A stretch of 64,000 nucleotides of DNA. Source: Chloroflexota bacterium. GTDB lineage: Bacteria; Chloroflexota; Anaerolineae; CG2-30-64-16. This document shows, piece by piece, positions 1-6,620 of this stretch (its first letter is position 1; each line of letters opens with the position of its first letter). A program made the position numbers and the translations under genes. The stretch is from NCBI GenBank assembly GCA_016876015.1, contig VGOD01000003.1:1-64000 (forward strand), given 5' to 3'. The notes under the pieces are model-generated. The model did not search any database. It was not told the DNA's origin and was given only the letters and a program-made list of their open reading frames with translations.

Positions 1-90
1 GCGGTGATCCGACCCAGGCACAGCATAACCCCGAGACCGCTGGAACGCAAGAACGCTCAGGCCACCGGACAGTTATTTAATTCTCGTTCC
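1..90. other. Left-edge segment, unassigned
   Basis: Two plus-strand frames are open from the left edge (stops at about 80 and 96). Either could be the tail of a gene that starts outside the window. Only 25-31 codons are visible and no family is recognisable. The two-hairpin repeat begins just after this segment. Confidence 0.3.
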
Positions 91-180
91 TAAGTGGGGG
101 CCGACGGGGGTCGCAGACCCCCTGAAAGCAGGCTCGTAGGCGGTCTGTGACCGCCGTTTCCCCGGATTATTGAGAGGATA
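91..180. repeat. Two-hairpin intergenic repeat, copy 1
   Basis: This ~90 bp unit holds two adjacent hairpins, GGGGGTC-GCA-GACCCCC and GGCGGTC-TGT-GACCGCC, and ends in GGATTATTGAGAGGATA. A near-identical copy lies at 633-720 in the same position relative to the paralogous small gene. Related hairpins occur at 26509-26549 and 47580-47631. The two short loops differ between copies while the stems are kept, which suggests selection on, or propagation of, the folded form. Confidence 0.8.
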
Positions 181-206
181 CGTGGGTGAGTGAGAGTGTG
201 GATCAC

Positions 207-317
207 GAACGCGCAAAGGATCGCGAAGGTCGCGAAGCACGAAGAACGCGAAGTATGGACCGCACAGCTTCGCGGCCTTCGCGCTTCGTATCTTCGCGTC
301 GCTTCGTGATTTCGTGC
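207..317. repeat. GCGAAG-rich imperfect inverted repeat
   Basis: The left half is built of GAAGGTCGCGAAGCACGAAG-like units and the right half of their complements (CTTCGCG, CTTCGTG), giving a long imperfect inverted repeat. It overlaps the 5' end of the first small gene and supplies the low-complexity Arg/Ser-rich N-terminus in the ORF track. It has no coding character of its own. Confidence 0.65.
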
Positions 318-578
318 TCCAAAGCCCTCCGTGCGCTACGTGACATCCTCTACGGCGCAACCATCTACGAAATGGTGCGCGATCTGCGCAAGGAGCGCGG
401 CCAACTCGAGCACTTATTCATCCTGGTCGTCTTCGGCGATATGCTGGGCGTGCCGGTGCTGCCGCCCTACTACACGCTCCGGCTGCTTCCTTACGTCGTG
501 CCGCACATGGCCGGCTGGCGGCGCAGCATGTCGCGCGAACGCGACCTGACCGACCTGTGCGATCAGGAGATTGCGTAG
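306..578 (+). CDS. Small hydrophobic-core protein A, partner candidate of ArsA-like ATPases
   Basis: This protein of about 90 residues is unknown in function. From about residue 28 it aligns closely with the protein at 751-1020: both have an EHLFIL hydrophobic start, a GD-LG-P-LPPYY core, LRLLPYVVP, and a basic tail ending RE-DLTD. The hydrophobic stretch could lie on or in a membrane. The track starts at 186, but codons 186-305 are repeat sequence. GTG 306 gives a length matching the paralogue, though no ribosome-binding site precedes it, so the 5' end may have been overwritten by the repeat and the gene may be decaying. The two ArsA-like ATPases downstream suggest a shared process. Confidence 0.5.
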   Translation: MISCSKALRALRDILYGATIYEMVRDLRKERGQLEHLFILVVFGDMLGVPVLPPYYTLRLLPYVVPHMAGWRRSMSRERDLTDLCDQEIA

Positions 579-586
579 GGCGGAGT

Positions 587-624
587 GCGTATTGTATACT
601 CCGTATTTCGTATTCCGTATGTAT
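587..624. repeat. Period-7 tandem repeat (CGTATTN)
   Basis: The run reads as consecutive heptamers CCGTATT, TCGTATT, CCGTATG with some divergence. It separates the first small gene from the second copy of the two-hairpin repeat. Fragments of the same heptamer recur at about 723-735 and 17900-17925. Confidence 0.6.
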
Positions 625-632
625 CTTCTCAA

Positions 633-720
633 TAAGTGGAGGCGACGGGGGTCACAGACCCCCTGAGAGCAGGCTCATAGGCGGTCTGCGACCGCCGTTC
701 CCCGGATTATTGAGAGGATA
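633..720. repeat. Two-hairpin intergenic repeat, copy 2
   Basis: It is about 90 percent identical by eye to copy 1 at 91-180, including both hairpins and the terminal GGATTATTGAGAGGATA. Its position ahead of the second small gene mirrors copy 1, so repeat plus gene look like one duplicated unit. Confidence 0.8.
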
Positions 721-750
721 CTTCCGTATTTCGTAGGAAAGGATTTGTCG

Positions 751-1020
751 ATGCCCGAAGAAGAGAAGAAACGCAGTTGGTTTGACGGTCTGAAGAGCGT
801 CCTGTATGGCATGGCCGGCCACGACATGGCCCGCTATGCCCTGAAGACGCGCGGCAGCATGGAGCACCTGTTCATCCTCATCACGATGGGTGATCTGCTG
901 GGCATTCCCATCCTGCCGCCCTACTACAGCCTGCGGTTGTTGCCCTACGTCGTGCCGCAGATCTCCACCTGGAAGCGCCGCATGTTGCGCGAGAAGGATT
1001 TGACGGATGCGTTGGCGTGA
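751..1020 (+). CDS. Small hydrophobic-core protein B, partner candidate of ArsA-like ATPases
   Basis: This 89-residue protein has no recognised family. Residues 1-35 are polar and charged, about 36-70 form a hydrophobic core (EHLFILITMGDLLG, LPPYYSLRLLPYVVP), and the tail is basic. There is no signal peptide. ATG 751 is preferred over the track's TTG 745 because AAAGGA lies about 8 bases upstream. It is the intact paralogue of the gene at 306-578 and is followed by a period-7 spacer and then two ArsA-like ATPases. A membrane anchor or client-like peptide for those ATPases is an inference from context, since Get3-type ATPases handle hydrophobic tails. Confidence 0.75.
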   Translation: MPEEEKKRSWFDGLKSVLYGMAGHDMARYALKTRGSMEHLFILITMGDLLGIPILPPYYSLRLLPYVVPQISTWKRRMLREKDLTDALA

Positions 1021-1091
1021 AACGTGAAACGCCAAACGCGAAACGTGAAACGCCAAACGTGAAACGTCAAGCGTCAGACGTCAAGTGTGGA
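1021..1091. repeat. Period-7 tandem repeat (AAACGTG)
   Basis: About ten heptamers follow one another directly after the stop codon of the small gene: AAACGTG, AAACGCC, AAACGCG, AAACGTG, AAACGCC and so on, decaying to AAGCGTC and AGACGTC. A short AATCCAA heptamer run follows at about 1103-1121. The spacer carries no recognisable promoter. Confidence 0.8.
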
Positions 1092-1137
1092 GCATGAAGC
1101 CCAAATCCAAAATCCAAAATCCGTCACGGAGCAAATC

Positions 1138-2121
1138 ATGTCCTTACGAGAAGTTTTCGAGAAGAACCCCGATCGGCGCTACATCATGTTTGGAGGTAAA
1201 GGAGGGCTGGGCAAGACCACCTTCTCGGCCGCCACGGCCTACTGGCTGGCGAAGCAGGGCCACAAGGTGCTGGTCTTCTCGGTTGATCCCCAGGCCAGCC
1301 TGTCGGACATCTTCAAGCGCAACATCTTCGGCAAGGGACCGGTCGAGATCATGCCGAAGCTGTACGCGCAGGAGATTGACGCCGACCGCCGCATCAAGGA
1401 GTACCAGGACGAAATTCGCAAGAAGATCCTGGATATGTATGGGATGGACAAGGTCCCCGAAGAGATCGAAAACTACATCCAGGCGGCCGCGGCTGAGCCC
1501 GCCATGGAAGAGAGCGCCATCTTCGACGAAGTCGTGGACATCGTCGTCAGCGGCAAGTATGACTACTACATCTATGATCTCGTGCCGCTGGGCCACGCGC
1601 TCTACTACCTGAGTATGGCCTCGGTCTACGACCAATGGATTGACAAGATCACCGCGTTGCGCGCCGAGATGGAGGAGTACTCTCAGGTCGCCGCGGTCAT
1701 GCAGCGCCACAAAGAGAGCGAAGAAGACGCGATCCTCAAGGAGCTTCAGTACATCAAATACCGTATCAACACTTCATCGGGCATCCTGACCGACAAGCAG
1801 AAGACAGCGTTTTTCTTTGTCGTGATCCCCGAAGAGATGATCATCCTGGACACGCAGAAGGCGGCCGGCCTGTTCGCCAAGTTCGACGTGCCGCTTTCGG
1901 GCTACATCGTCAACCGCGTGATCCCGCCGGAACTGGCGGGCCAGGACATTCCCGATTACCTGCGCAACCGTCTGGAGATGCAGCGCGGCTATCTGAAGAG
2001 GATTGACGAGGTGTTCGGCAAAGAGGTGTTGACGCACGTCCCCGAGTTCGAGCGCGACATCACCGGCCTGCCGATGATCGAGCGCATGGCCGCCGTGCTG
2101 TTCGGCGACGCGGCGCGCTGA
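1138..2121 (+). CDS. ArsA/Get3-family ATPase, paralogue 1
   Basis: This is a 327-residue SIMIBI-class P-loop ATPase of the ArsA/Get3 family. The deviant Walker A is GGKGGLGKTT (residues 19-28) and switch I is VDPQASLSD with Asp50, the position equivalent to yeast Get3 Asp57. Switch II reads YDLVPLGHA around Asp147 rather than the usual DTAPTGH. The Cys residues that bind arsenite in ArsA and the Get3 zinc CxxC were not seen, so an arsenical pump is unlikely. ATG 1138 is chosen because GGAG lies 6 bases upstream and the length matches its neighbour; the track's 17 extra residues come from an AATCC repeat. The gene at 2133 follows after 11 bases, so they are probably one operon. The substrate is unknown. 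Confidence 0.85.
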   Translation: MSLREVFEKNPDRRYIMFGGKGGLGKTTFSAATAYWLAKQGHKVLVFSVDPQASLSDIFKRNIFGKGPVEIMPKLYAQEIDADRRIKEYQDEIRKKILDMYGMDKVPEEIENYIQAAAAEPAMEESAIFDEVVDIVVSGKYDYYIYDLVPLGHALYYLSMASVYDQWIDKITALRAEMEEYSQVAAVMQRHKESEEDAILKELQYIKYRINTSSGILTDKQKTAFFFVVIPEEMIILDTQKAAGLFAKFDVPLSGYIVNRVIPPELAGQDIPDYLRNRLEMQRGYLKRIDEVFGKEVLTHVPEFERDITGLPMIERMAAVLFGDAAR

Positions 2122-2132
2122 GGAGGTGAGCC

Positions 2133-3110
2133 ATGATCGAAAAAACGATGCGCCAATTCCTGGCAGAGAATCCTCGCCTCAAGTATCTCTTCTTCGGCGG
2201 CAAGGGCGGCGTGGGCAAGACGGTGTTGGCCGGCACGGCCGCACTGTGGCTGGCGAATCAGGGCAAAAGGACCCTGCTAGCTTCGACCAACCCGGTGCAC
2301 TCCCTCTCCAGCATGTTGGATCAGAACGTCTTCGGCAAACCGACGGCTGTGACAGGCGCGCCGAACCTGTGGGCCCACGAGATTGACACCAAAGAGACCA
2401 TCGAAAAGTCCAAGAAGGAAATCCGCGAGAAGATCGAGTGGTTCCTGCGCTTCGCGGAGGTCAAGACCAAGGCCGACGAATTCGTGGAATCGGCCACCAT
2501 GAACCCCGCCTTCGAAGAGTCGGCCATGTTCGAGAACATGATTGACCTGATGTTCGAGGACAAGTACGAGGCGTATATCTTCGATACCGCGCCCACGGCC
2601 AATGCACGCCGATTGCTCGGCATGTCCAGCGTCTACTCGATGTGGGTCAACAAGATGGTGCAGAGTCGCCAGGAAGCCATGTCGCTGCGCGAGCTGCTCT
2701 CCTACAGCAAACGCAAGCAGCAGAAAGACCCGCTCATGGAATACCTGCTCAACCTGCGCACGCGCATGGGCCGGGCCAAGACGCTGCTGACCGACGCCAA
2801 CCTGACCTCGTTCTTCTTCGTGGCGCTGCCCGAGGCGCTGCCGATCGCTGTCATCACCCGCTTCATCAACTGGTTCCATGAGTTCGGCATCCCTGTGGGC
2901 GGCGTGATCGTCAATATGCTGATTGACAAGGCCAGCGTGGGACCAGACGCGCCGGACTTCGTGAAGAATCGCGTGGCGATGCAGGCCGAGCATATGGAAA
3001 CGATCTGGAAGGAGTTCGACGGCCAGGTACGCGCGCTTCTGCCGCTTTACGAGACCGAAGTGCGCGGCGTCGCCATGCTCAAGCGCATGGCAGATCACCT
3101 CTTTTCGTGA
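2133..3110 (+). CDS. ArsA/Get3-family ATPase, paralogue 2, with altered switch I
   Basis: This 325-residue paralogue of the preceding gene shares the PAFEESAMF segment and overall layout. Walker A is GGKGGVGKTV (residues 22-31), with both signature lysines present. Switch I reads STNPVHSLSS: the catalytic Asp of the family (Get3 Asp57) is Asn53 here, the same change used to make ATPase-dead Get3. Switch II is canonical at its start (FDTAPT, Asp151) but then ANA replaces GH. Its partner has the Asp but an altered switch II, so the two look complementary and may form a heterodimer (inference). GGAGGTGAG precedes the ATG. Confidence 0.85.
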   Translation: MIEKTMRQFLAENPRLKYLFFGGKGGVGKTVLAGTAALWLANQGKRTLLASTNPVHSLSSMLDQNVFGKPTAVTGAPNLWAHEIDTKETIEKSKKEIREKIEWFLRFAEVKTKADEFVESATMNPAFEESAMFENMIDLMFEDKYEAYIFDTAPTANARRLLGMSSVYSMWVNKMVQSRQEAMSLRELLSYSKRKQQKDPLMEYLLNLRTRMGRAKTLLTDANLTSFFFVALPEALPIAVITRFINWFHEFGIPVGGVIVNMLIDKASVGPDAPDFVKNRVAMQAEHMETIWKEFDGQVRALLPLYETEVRGVAMLKRMADHLFS

Positions 3111-3115
3111 CGGCG

Positions 3116-3286
3116 GTCCTGAAAACAGCCGCCCGCCGCTCCGGTCTCGAGGCTGTGCGCAGCCTCCTTTAGGATCAGCCGGTTTCTGCCGCCGACCACC
3201 AAACCGGCTGAAGCCTCGAATCCAGTCCACCTGTTTTTCATGCGCCGTGGCGCCGGCCGCGGCATGGGTGACTGTCCTTAAAATCG
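3116..3286. repeat. GTCCTGAAAAC-bounded intergenic element, copy A
   Basis: This is one of seven related elements in the window. It starts with GTCCTGAAAAC, six bases after the stop codon of the second ATPase, and ends with GTCCTTAAAATC. Inside are a GAGGCTGTGCGCAGCCTC hairpin, AGCCGGTTT/AAACCGGCT arms and a CGCCGGCCGCGGC segment. It has no ORF of substance and fills most of the 206 bp spacer. Confidence 0.75.
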
Positions 3287-3316
3287 CTCCCTACGCGTGT
3301 TCTATGAGGTGCAGCT

Positions 3317-4480
3317 ATGACTGCCATGACTCACGTGCGCTATCTGGCCGAAACCATCGGCCCGCGCGGCTCGACCACGCCCCAGGAGGCCGCGGCCGCC
3401 GTCTACGCAGCTCAAACCCTCCGCGAGGCCGGGCTGACGCCTACGGTTGAGACCTTCGTCAGCGCCCGCTCGGCCTGGTATCCTTTCGCGCTCTTCTCGA
3501 CGTTGATCCTGATCGCGGAGACCCTCTTCTGGGCGGCCGGCGGCTGGGGTGCATGGGCGGCCCTGCTACTGGCCGGGTTGGCGTTCGCGTCGGTGCTGCT
3601 GGAGCTGGCCTTTCGACCTAACCTGTTGCGCTGGTTGCTGCCCAAAGGCCAGAGCCAGAACGTCTGGGCGCGGATCGCGCCGGTCGGCGAGGCGCGCCAA
3701 CATGTCGTTCTCATGGGCCATCTCGACAGCCATCGCACGCCGTTGGTCTTCTCCTCCGACCGGTGGGTCAGGTTGTTCAACACGCTCGTGCCGCTGGGTC
3801 TGGCCTCGACGGTGCTCTTGATCGTCTTGTTCCTGTTGGGCGCCGCGGTCGGTGGGATGGTGTGGCGCTATCTATCGCTGCCGTCTGGGCTGATCACGTT
3901 GGGGTTGTTCTTGCTCACGTTTCAGGCGGACTTCACACCGTACACGGCCGGCGCCAACGATAACGCCACGGGCGCGGGGATCGTGCTGAGCCTGGCCGAG
4001 CGGTTGGCGCGGGCGCCGCTGAAGCATACGGTCGTGTGGGCTGTGCTGAGCGGCTGCGAGGAGGTCGGTTGCTACGGCGCAGAGGCGTTCGCGGTTAGCC
4101 ACCGCAAGGAATTGGGCCATGCCGTGTGGATCACCCTGGACAGCGTGGGCGGCATCGGCGCGGGGCCGGCTTATCTGACCCAAGAGACATTCCTGTTGAC
4201 CGCGGCCAGCGATCGCAAGCTGCTGGCACTGGCTGAAAAAGCGGCGGAGGAACGTCCGGAGTTGGCCGCGTATTCACACGCTTTCCGGGGCGCGTACACC
4301 GAAGGGGCCATCGCGGCCAGGCATGGCTTTCGCGTGTTAACGTTGGTGAGTCACCGTCGCGATGGGGTATTGCCGGAATGGCACCGACCGACCGATGTGG
4401 TCGCCAACGTAGAGGCCGGCGTCGTGAAACGCACCGAGGCGTTTGTCGAAGAGTTGTTGCGGAGAATTGACCTCAAGTGA
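3317..4480 (+). CDS. Membrane-anchored M28-family metallopeptidase
   Basis: This 387-residue protein has an M28 (aminopeptidase Y-like) two-zinc catalytic core: GHLDSH (His135, Asp137), AGANDNATG (Asp215), GCEEVG (Glu248-Glu249), LDSVG (Asp275) and WHRPTD (His356). All the expected ligands and the general base are present. Unlike soluble M28 enzymes it carries hydrophobic segments before the first ligand (about residues 54-95) and between the first and second (about 155-205), suggesting four membrane helices. AGGTG lies 6 bases before ATG 3317. The 3' end overlaps the convergent acyl-CoA synthetase gene by 8 bases. The substrate cannot be read from the sequence. Confidence 0.85.
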   Translation: MTAMTHVRYLAETIGPRGSTTPQEAAAAVYAAQTLREAGLTPTVETFVSARSAWYPFALFSTLILIAETLFWAAGGWGAWAALLLAGLAFASVLLELAFRPNLLRWLLPKGQSQNVWARIAPVGEARQHVVLMGHLDSHRTPLVFSSDRWVRLFNTLVPLGLASTVLLIVLFLLGAAVGGMVWRYLSLPSGLITLGLFLLTFQADFTPYTAGANDNATGAGIVLSLAERLARAPLKHTVVWAVLSGCEEVGCYGAEAFAVSHRKELGHAVWITLDSVGGIGAGPAYLTQETFLLTAASDRKLLALAEKAAEERPELAAYSHAFRGAYTEGAIAARHGFRVLTLVSHRRDGVLPEWHRPTDVVANVEAGVVKRTEAFVEELLRRIDLK

Positions 4481-6551
4481 GACGGCGGATCACCCGCGCG
4501 TCCCCTACCAGTACGCCATCTGGCGAAACGAAGACCGGGTTCAGATCTACCTCTGCGATCTCTGGATAGAGGAAGGGCAGTTCAGATACGCGAGCGATGA
4601 GCGCGGCCAGCGCGTCGAGATCGGCCGGCCGCTGGCCGCGCGCGCCTATCAGCAACCCCGCGGCCCTGGTCTCGCAGATCATTTCCCGCGCGCGGTCGCG
4701 ATCCACCGGCGCGACGCGCAACGCCACATCTTTCAGCAGTTCTGTGTAGATGCCTCCCAACCCGAAGGCCACCACTGGCCCGAACTGCGGATCATACGAC
4801 AAACCCACCAGCGCCTCGTGCGCGCCGCGGATCAGCGGGTAGATGATCGCGCCGTGGAACTCCTTGCCCGCGGCGCTGGCCGCGAGCGCGGCAAACGCGG
4901 CCAACACGCCAGCATCGTCGCGAATGTCCAGCTTCACGCCCCCGACCTCGGTCTTGTGCAGGATCTCCGGCGAAACCACCTTCAGCACCACGGGATAACC
5001 GATGGCGCGCGCCGCGCGCACGGCAGCCTCGCTCGTCTCGGCCACCTGAAATGGCGGCGTTGGAATGCCGTTTTCCCTCAGCCAGGCCATGATCGCGGGC
5101 TCGGTTTCCGATGTAAGATTTCTGATTTTGGATTTTGGATTTTGGATTTGCAACTTGCAACTTGCAATCTGCAATTTGCAATCTGCAATTTGCACACGGC
5201 TCGCCTCGTGATACTCCGCCATTCTGACTAACACCGCTACTGCGCGTTCGGCCGTGGGGTAGTTGGAGATGCCGCGGCCGCGCAGGTGCTCCACCCCTGC
5301 GGCCACAGCCCGGCCGGCCATGAAGTTGACCACCACCGGTTTGTCGCTCTGCACGATCGCATCCGCCACCCCGCGTGCAAGCGGCAAAGAGTCGAGGTAC
5401 GCGGGGTTCACGTCCAGCGCCAAAGCGCCATCGTACTCCCCCAGCACAGCCGTCAGGGTGCGCCGATAGCTCTCTTCGTCGCCCTCCACCGTCAGGTCGA
5501 ACGGGTTGCGGATGGCGCAGTGCGCCGGCAAGAAGCTGGCCAGCTCGGCCCGCAAGGCTGGACCTGGCTCCGCCACGTCCAGGCCCACCTCCTCCGCGCG
5601 ATCGGCGGCCAGGACGCCTGGCCCGCCGGAGTTGGTGACGATTGCGATGCGCCGGCCGGACATCGGCGGCAGCGCAGAGAAGCCCTTGCACAGGTCGAAG
5701 AGCTCTTCCACGTTCCTGACCCGCAGCGCGCCGCACTCGCGCAGCGCCGCGTCGTAGACGGCATCCGAGCCGGCCAGCGACCCGGTGTGCGAGAGGGTTG
5801 CGCGACGCCCGGCGCTGCTGCGGCCTGCTTTGATGACCACGACCGGCTTGCGCCGCGTGCAGGCCGCCAGCGCGGCCATGAACTCCCGGCCGTCGCCGAC
5901 GCTCTCGATGTACATGGCGACGACCTTCGTCTCAGGATCGTCGGCCAGATAGCGCAGCAGGTCCGCCTCGTCGAGGTCGGCGCGGTTGCCGTAGCTGACG
6001 AACTTGGAGAAGCCCAGTCCTTGCTCTTCAGCCCACGCCAGGACCGCGCCGCCCAGCGCGCCGCTTTGGGAGATCAACGCGGTCGCGCCGTCCGGCGGGA
6101 TGACCTCGAGCATGGGCGCCAGGCGATGGCGCGTGTTGAGGATGCCAGCGCAGTTCGGCCCCACGAAGCGGATGTCGTGCCGCCGCGCGATGCGCACCAG
6201 CTCTTCCTCGGCCGCGCTATTGCCGACCTCGGCGAAGCCTGCGGTGATGATCACGGCCGCGCTCACGCCGGCCCGACCGCAATCGTGGAGCACTTCGGGC
6301 ACGGTCGCCGCGGGCGACGCGATCACCGCCAGGTCAACCGGTTGGCCGATCGCCGACACGCTGGTGAATCCCGGAACCGACAGCAGTCCCTGGCCCTTGG
6401 GGTTAACCGCCCAGGTGAAGGCAAACCCGCCGGACAGCATCTGGCGAATGATCTCGTGGCCCAACTTGCCTGCGGAGACCGAACCGATCACCGCGACCCC
6501 GCGCGGATAGAAGAGACTGCGAAAGACGTCAGGCCTAACGCTGCTATACAT
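4473..6551 (-). CDS. ADP-forming acyl-CoA synthetase, fused alpha and beta subunits
   Basis: This 692-residue protein belongs to the acetate-CoA ligase (ADP-forming)/protein acetyltransferase-like family. It has a CoA-binding domain (NPKGQG, VGPNCAGI), a succinyl-CoA-ligase-like domain with the phosphohistidine motif LSHTGSLAG (His255), and a C-terminal ATP-grasp domain (GYPVVLKVVSPEILHKTEVG, DLNPVF). The reaction is acyl-CoA + ADP + Pi to acid + ATP + CoA, or its reverse. The interdomain linker, about residues 452-479, is an in-frame run of the period-7 repeat otherwise found between genes. No GNAT domain follows, so the acetyltransferase variant is unlikely. Start ATG 6551 has no strong ribosome-binding site. 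Confidence 0.88.
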   Translation of the reverse strand: MYSSVRPDVFRSLFYPRGVAVIGSVSAGKLGHEIIRQMLSGGFAFTWAVNPKGQGLLSVPGFTSVSAIGQPVDLAVIASPAATVPEVLHDCGRAGVSAAVIITAGFAEVGNSAAEEELVRIARRHDIRFVGPNCAGILNTRHRLAPMLEVIPPDGATALISQSGALGGAVLAWAEEQGLGFSKFVSYGNRADLDEADLLRYLADDPETKVVAMYIESVGDGREFMAALAACTRRKPVVVIKAGRSSAGRRATLSHTGSLAGSDAVYDAALRECGALRVRNVEELFDLCKGFSALPPMSGRRIAIVTNSGGPGVLAADRAEEVGLDVAEPGPALRAELASFLPAHCAIRNPFDLTVEGDEESYRRTLTAVLGEYDGALALDVNPAYLDSLPLARGVADAIVQSDKPVVVNFMAGRAVAAGVEHLRGRGISNYPTAERAVAVLVRMAEYHEASRVQIADCKLQIASCKLQIQNPKSKIRNLTSETEPAIMAWLRENGIPTPPFQVAETSEAAVRAARAIGYPVVLKVVSPEILHKTEVGGVKLDIRDDAGVLAAFAALAASAAGKEFHGAIIYPLIRGAHEALVGLSYDPQFGPVVAFGLGGIYTELLKDVALRVAPVDRDRAREMICETRAAGLLIGARGQRPADLDALAALIARVSELPFLYPEIAEVDLNPVFVSPDGVLVGDARVIRRLT
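5119..5200. repeat. Period-7 tandem repeats inside the acyl-CoA synthetase gene
   Basis: TTTTGGA occurs in tandem and is followed by TTGCAAC, TTGCAAT and CTGCAAT heptamers. In the reading frame of the minus-strand gene they encode a polar run rich in Gln, Lys, Ile and Cys with no similarity to the family. The repeat sits at the junction between the alpha-like part and the ATP-grasp part. AATCCAA, the complement-type heptamer of TTTTGGA, occurs in the spacer before the first ArsA-like gene. Confidence 0.85.
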
Positions 6552-6620
6552 GTGGAAAAACCGGTCAGAACAAGAGGCTCAACCTTCACCTCAGCCTCAA
6601 ACTCAAACTCAAACTCGTCC

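Noticed and set aside
1021-1091. CRISPR array
   Set aside because: The repeat unit is 7 bases with no spacers and no cas genes.
1138-3110. Arsenite efflux system
   Set aside because: The ATPases belong to the ArsA/Get3 family, but no ArsB, ArsC, ArsD or ArsR is nearby and the arsenite-binding cysteines were not seen.
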